Shown: positions 6,733 through 9,968 of the stretch, in pieces
How the letters are laid out: every line of letters starts with the position of its first letter
How positions within the stretch are numbered: the stretch's first letter is position 1
DNA from: Phycisphaerae bacterium
Lineage (GTDB): Bacteria; Planctomycetota; Phycisphaerae; Sedimentisphaerales; SG8-4
NCBI GenBank assembly: GCA_030614945.1
Contig: JAUXAH010000053.1
Coordinates: forward strand, 1-9,968
Length of the DNA: 9,968 bases
Direction of reading: 5' to 3'
Notes under the pieces: model-generated
What the model was told of the DNA's origin: nothing
Database searches by the model: none
Seen by the model: only the letters and a program-made list of their open reading frames with translations
Position numbers and translations under genes: made by a program

Positions 6733-7024
6733 AAACTATGCTCTCTCTAATATCTTTGGCCACTTTATCAAGCCTTATCGATTCTATGCCGGCAGGTGTT
6801 AGAACATCAACTCTTCGTCCTAACACTTTCTCAAGATATTCTGCAAACTCCATAAATTTAAGTCCTATGGGTCTTGCAAACTCGGCCACAATATCTATAT
6901 CACTGCCTTCCGCCGATACCCCTTTCGCAAAAGAGCCAAACAGGCCTATTTTCTTTACGCCATATTCAGAAACAAGATATGGCAGCTCTTTTCTTAGCGC
7001 ATCTATTACTTTTTCCCGCGTCAT
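6725..7024 (-). CDS. mntA: MntA-like nucleotidyltransferase antitoxin
   Basis: This minimal nucleotidyltransferase has 99 residues. It carries the GS-x10-D-x-D signature: G30-S31 (GLFGSFAKG), D42 and D44 (SDIDIVAEF), with the third acidic residue D73 in RVDVLT. Family members use ATP to modify and neutralise the partner HEPN toxin. The order, antitoxin first and overlapping the toxin gene by 8 bp, fits a bicistronic toxin-antitoxin unit. The ATG at 7024 has only a weak upstream AGGG. It begins 43 bp from the rng stop, within the segment absent from the other rng-kdsD copy. Confidence 0.93.
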   Translation of the reverse strand: MTREKVIDALRKELPYLVSEYGVKKIGLFGSFAKGVSAEGSDIDIVAEFARPIGLKFMEFAEYLEKVLGRRVDVLTPAGIESIRLDKVAKDIRESIVYV

Positions 7025-7066
7025 TATTCTACTGCCCTGGAGTACACAGTTATTCAGGTACTTATG

Positions 7067-8593
7067 TTATAATTTTACCACGCTTCCCCGCTCGTTATAA
7101 CAGAGAAGATTGTGTTTTTCGCCGGCGTAATCCGGCGCAGAATGAATAATCACACGCTTGTCGCTAAACTGCTCTATATTTGCGATGGCAGCCCTCTTCT
7201 CATTCTGCAGGTAGTCGCCGACTTCCGGCGAGACAAACAGCTCAATGCGCTTTATCTGCTCCTTTGAAGCCGAAAGATTCAGCAGCCGAATAATCTCAAT
7301 GGCCGATGATTCATGGCTTTTAATAAAGCCCGTACCCGCACAATGCGGACATGCCAGATAGGTGGCCGATTGCAGCGAAGGACGCATTCTCTGCCGCGTC
7401 ATTTCCAGCACGCCGAACCTGCTCATCCTCAATATTCTCGAACGAGCACGGTCGGTCTTAACAGACGCCCGAAATGTCTTTTCCACATCCCTGCGGTGCC
7501 TCTCACTGCGCATATCAATAAAATCGCAAATTATCAGTCCGCCGAGGTCTCGCAGTCGTAGCTGGCGGGCAATTTCAACCGCCGCCTGCATATTGATTTT
7601 GTAAGCGGTCTGCTCGGCACTTTGAGCTTTGCGGTATCGACCGCTATTGACATCAATCGAGACCAATGCCTCGGTCTGCTCTATTACAATTGAACCGCCG
7701 CCTTTAAGCTCCACCGTGCGGGACTGAACTTTAGCGATTTCATCCTCAATTTGGTATTTGTGAAAGAGCGGAACTTTGCTGTCATAGTACACTATGCTTC
7801 GTTTCAAACGCGGTGTTGCTATGTGAAGAAAATCCCTGATTTTTCGAACGACATTTTCCGAATCACATATTATCTTGCTGATTTTACTGTTAAAAACATC
7901 TCGGAGCGTTCTGATAACCAGATTCGATTCCTGGTAAAGCTCGCCGGGCGCCTTTTCAGTTTCTATTCGTCTTTCAATAACCCTCCACAATCGCCCAAGA
8001 TACTTCAAATCGTTTTGAATATCCTTTTTTGAGCATCCCTGCCCTGCTGTTCTGATAATAAAACCCTGTCCCTTCGGCGGGTTGCTCTGCTCAAGGATTT
8101 GCCGCAGTCTCTTGCGCTCGTCCTCGTCTTCAATCTTGTGCGAAACTCCGTGCTTTCGCATCCACGGCATCATAACCAGATACTTGCCCGGCAAGGCAAG
8201 ATATGTGCTAAGGGTCGGTCCCTTTGTCTTTACGCCTTCTTTTGTTACCTGAACGACAAGTTCCCGGCCTTTGCGAAGGCAATCCTCGATAGGCAGTCGC
8301 TCCTTTAGCGATTTTCTCCGGCCAATGCTTTCGGTATGGCTACCGCTCGCCCTGGAAAAATGCCGGGGGTGCAGGTCGCTGATGTGGAGGAAACCATTTT
8401 TACCTGCGCCAAGGTCTACAAATGCTGCCTGTATGCCGGACTCAACATTTACTACTTTTCCTTTGTAGATATTGCCGACTCGGCTGCCCAGACTCGCCCT
8501 TTCAAGGTACAGCTCTTCGAGGCGGCCTCCCTCAACTACCGCTACCCTGCACTCTTCGCTCTGGAGCCAATTTATAAGCATCTCTCTTGCCAT
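7067..8593 (-). CDS. rng: Ribonuclease G/E family endoribonuclease
   Basis: RNase E/G enzymes cleave single-stranded RNA in rRNA maturation and mRNA turnover. This 508-residue form is RNase G-sized and lacks the long C-terminal scaffold of RNase E. An S1-type RNA-binding domain occupies about 35-125 (GNIYKGKVVNVESGIQAAFVDLG). The Mg-binding catalytic aspartates are D314 (SIDVNSGR) and D357 (GGLIICDFIDM), and the zinc link CPHC is at 415-418. The start ATG at 8593 has AGGGA at 8601-8605, spacing 7. The last 55 codons recur, inverted and diverged, at 1-168. Gene order after DUF2344 is a common arrangement in many bacteria. Confidence 0.96.
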   Translation of the reverse strand: MAREMLINWLQSEECRVAVVEGGRLEELYLERASLGSRVGNIYKGKVVNVESGIQAAFVDLGAGKNGFLHISDLHPRHFSRASGSHTESIGRRKSLKERLPIEDCLRKGRELVVQVTKEGVKTKGPTLSTYLALPGKYLVMMPWMRKHGVSHKIEDEDERKRLRQILEQSNPPKGQGFIIRTAGQGCSKKDIQNDLKYLGRLWRVIERRIETEKAPGELYQESNLVIRTLRDVFNSKISKIICDSENVVRKIRDFLHIATPRLKRSIVYYDSKVPLFHKYQIEDEIAKVQSRTVELKGGGSIVIEQTEALVSIDVNSGRYRKAQSAEQTAYKINMQAAVEIARQLRLRDLGGLIICDFIDMRSERHRRDVEKTFRASVKTDRARSRILRMSRFGVLEMTRQRMRPSLQSATYLACPHCAGTGFIKSHESSAIEIIRLLNLSASKEQIKRIELFVSPEVGDYLQNEKRAAIANIEQFSDKRVIIHSAPDYAGEKHNLLCYNERGSVVKL

Positions 8594-8693
8594 TTTCGTA
8601 TCCCTACACGTATTTGCTATTTTCTATTGACTATTTACTATTGTCTGCGAATGCTAACTTCGTTTCCAATAGTCAATATTCAATTGTAAATTG
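8594..8693. other. AT-rich spacer between the DUF2344 gene and rng
   Basis: This 100-bp gap contains CTATTTACTATTG-like repeats and a run of CAATTGTAAATTGTCAATTG (palindromic CAATTG twice) just past the DUF2344 stop. It resembles the GATAATTG-type spacer at 169-256 in composition. The rng ribosome binding site is at its left end. No gene is visible. Confidence 0.45.
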
Positions 8694-9362
8694 TCAATTG
8701 CTTTGCCATTGCACGTTCGTGCGCCTAATCGGCGCCGCTAACTTCTCCACATCCAGCTCCAGCAGTCTTAAAATCTCGTCAACGCGTATCGAACCGTTCG
8801 AACTAATATTGCACTCAACAGTTATACTTCGACCATTCAATTCAATCGACTTCAAAAAACCCCTGACATCAACAGTTTTGAATTTTGAGGTTTTTGTATC
8901 TATCGGTCGCTGGAGATTAAGACTTTCACTTGCCAAAACTCGTTTAATCGCAGCTTTCAGGTTCTCGTTGGGATATTCCGGCTGCACCGTCAACACATAC
9001 GTAGCCTCGCTCGGCTGAAACGATGTATTTGCTCCCACAACACTTACCGAAAGCAGCTCACAACCTTCAGGTAACTGCCTCGAAAGCTCATCCTTAACCA
9101 AATCGCAGAAATCACTTCGAGTATCGAGCATCGAGCATCGAGTATCGAGCATCGAGCATCGAAGACACAGCAAATCATCGTCCGACTCAACCCCGACACT
9201 CCTCGGCAGCGGCAGGGACAGTTTCGGACGAGGATTGAAACCCTGACTGTGCTGCATCTTTATACCCGCTCGAACGCAGGCGCGTTGAAATACCTTAACC
9301 GTTTCAGCGTGTGACAGGAACCTCAGACTCCCCCCTATCCTGAATTTTATTACCAGCAGCAT
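8694..9362 (-). CDS. DUF2344 / TIGR03936 radical SAM-associated protein with repeat insertion
   Basis: The protein has 222 residues. The N-terminus (IKFRIGGSLRFLSHAE, then FQRACVRAGI and HSQGFNPRPKLSLPLP) is diagnostic of the TIGR03936 family, whose genes usually sit beside a TIGR03960 radical SAM gene and rng; the exact function is unsettled. Residues 68-81 are two exact copies of RCSMLDT, encoded by the heptamer array at 9117-9162, placed between VGVESDDDLLCL and SDFCDLVKDEL. The frame is kept and the C-terminal domain continues normally to QWQSN. The expected radical SAM partner is not adjacent; a ptsI gene lies upstream instead. The ATG at 9362 has only a weak GGA nearby. Confidence 0.87.
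   Translation of the reverse strand: MLLVIKFRIGGSLRFLSHAETVKVFQRACVRAGIKMQHSQGFNPRPKLSLPLPRSVGVESDDDLLCLRCSMLDTRCSMLDTRSDFCDLVKDELSRQLPEGCELLSVSVVGANTSFQPSEATYVLTVQPEYPNENLKAAIKRVLASESLNLQRPIDTKTSKFKTVDVRGFLKSIELNGRSITVECNISSNGSIRVDEILRLLELDVEKLAAPIRRTNVQWQSN
9117..9162. repeat. In-frame heptamer array inside the DUF2344 gene
   Basis: Six exact heptamers in the order TCGAGTA, TCGAGCA, TCGAGCA, repeated twice, then TCGA. The 42-bp length is a multiple of 3, so the host reading frame is preserved. The family matches the arrays at 4371-4401 and 4791-4832. Confidence 0.9.
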
Positions 9363-9401
9363 AGTTCCGTTTAAAACTGTTATGTGCCTATCTCCAATAA
9401 T

Positions 9402-9433
9402 TTGGTTAATTGGTTAATTGGTTAATTGGTTAA
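9402..9433. repeat. 4 x 8-bp tandem repeat TTGGTTAA
   Basis: Four perfect consecutive copies of TTGGTTAA lie in the 110-bp gap between ptsI and the DUF2344 gene. The perfect copies suggest recent slippage or a variable-number locus. A related ACCAATT is seen nearby at 9455-9461. No promoter elements can be called with confidence. Confidence 0.9.
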
Positions 9434-9472
9434 ATACCCACCACTCGCCACTGACCAATTACGACTCATCAA

Positions 9473-9968
9473 TCAAAAAGCTTCAGGCAAAATCTTTCTT
9501 GCGGCATTACGCAAATAGTTTGAAATCTGCCTTTCAGAATTCATACCAAGTATTGTTCTCGCCAGGTTGTTGCAATCTTGGACCGTAACAGAGCGAATAA
9601 TCTGCTTTATCTCCGGTATCATCGGCGGAGTAAGTGACATCGTTCTAATGCCCATTCCCAGCAGCAACATAATGTACTCCGGCTCCGAAGCCATTTCCCC
9701 GCAAATGTGAACGTCTATTTGTGCTTTGTGCGCATCCTGAATAACGGTCCTGATAAGCCGCAGCACAGCAGGGTCCGCAGCCGAATAGAGGGTGGAAACT
9801 AATTCGTTGCCCCTGTCAACAGCCAGAGTATATTGCGTAAGGTCGTTTGTTCCGATACTGAAAAAATCAACGTCCCTTGCCAATGTAGAGGCCATCAAAG
9901 CCGCGGACGGCGTTTCGACCATAATCCCTACCTGAATATTTTTATTGTACGTTATAGACTCTTCGTCA
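9473..9968 (-). CDS. ptsI: Phosphoenolpyruvate-protein phosphotransferase (PTS enzyme I), C-terminal part
   Basis: Enzyme I takes phosphate from PEP and passes it to HPr, starting the sugar phosphotransferase relay or its regulatory version. About 164 C-terminal residues are visible and the frame stays open to the window edge. They belong to the PEP-binding TIM barrel: VGIMVETPSAALMAS, then VDFFSIGTNDLTQYTLAVDRGN, then the catalytic cysteine in ICGEMAS (equivalent to E. coli C502), then LLLGMGI. A ptsP paralogue would look the same here because the N-terminus is off the window; the symbol is therefore tentative. It is the most upstream gene of the leftward string. Confidence 0.9.
   Translation of the reverse strand, partial: DEESITYNKNIQVGIMVETPSAALMASTLARDVDFFSIGTNDLTQYTLAVDRGNELVSTLYSAADPAVLRLIRTVIQDAHKAQIDVHICGEMASEPEYIMLLLGMGIRTMSLTPPMIPEIKQIIRSVTVQDCNNLARTILGMNSERQISNYLRNAARKILPEAF

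Noticed and set aside
9117..9162. Heptamer array as a CRISPR
   Set aside because: Units are 7 bp, contiguous, with no spacers and no cas genes; it is a simple tandem repeat within a coding region.

Overview
The window looks like a bacterial chromosome segment, probably metagenome-derived, from a diderm that makes Kdo-containing lipopolysaccharide. Gene content (ptsI, a DUF2344 protein, rng, kdsD, kdsC, a very long LptC-like protein) and many interspersed short AT-rich and TCGA-type repeats suggest Planctomycetota, possibly Phycisphaerae. This taxonomic call is inference from style and content; no marker gene settles it.

The right-hand 8.5 kb reads leftward on the minus strand as one long co-oriented gene string: the 3' part of ptsI (9473-9968), a DUF2344/TIGR03936 protein (8694-9362), rng (7067-8593), an mntA-hepT pair (7024-6391), an HNH-like zinc-binding gene (6291-5866), kdsD copy 2 (5819-4842), a four-helix-bundle gene (4774-4391), kdsC (4357-3821) and a 732-residue LptC/LptA-like gene (3641-1443). 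KdsD makes arabinose 5-phosphate, KdsC dephosphorylates Kdo-8-phosphate, and LptC helps carry finished LPS across the periplasm. The core is therefore a Kdo/LPS supply-and-export cluster joined to an RNA-processing block.

The left 1.24 kb is the surprise. Positions 1-168 are the last 55 codons of a second rng, and 257-1234 is a second kdsD, both on the plus strand. They form an inverted second copy of the rng-kdsD junction on the right. The copies are diverged (11 of 168 bases in rng; 18 of 325 residues in KdsD, with many synonymous changes), so this is not one sequence read twice. In the left copy rng and kdsD are 88 bp apart; in the right copy the same junction holds 1.25 kb carrying mntA-hepT and the HNH-like gene. 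The window therefore shows both the empty and the filled site. Whether the inverted copy is a real genomic duplication or a join of two strains in assembly cannot be decided from sequence alone.

Two smaller insertions stand out. The four-helix-bundle gene between kdsD and kdsC is flanked by arrays of a TCGA-containing heptamer in opposite orientations, like a tiny cassette. The same heptamer family sits as a frame-preserving array inside the DUF2344 coding region, adding about 14 residues. Other intergenic gaps carry AT-rich repeats, an ATTGC...GCAAT palindrome, nested inverted repeats and an exact 4 x 8 bp tandem repeat. No tRNA, rRNA, CRISPR array, transposase or riboswitch was found.
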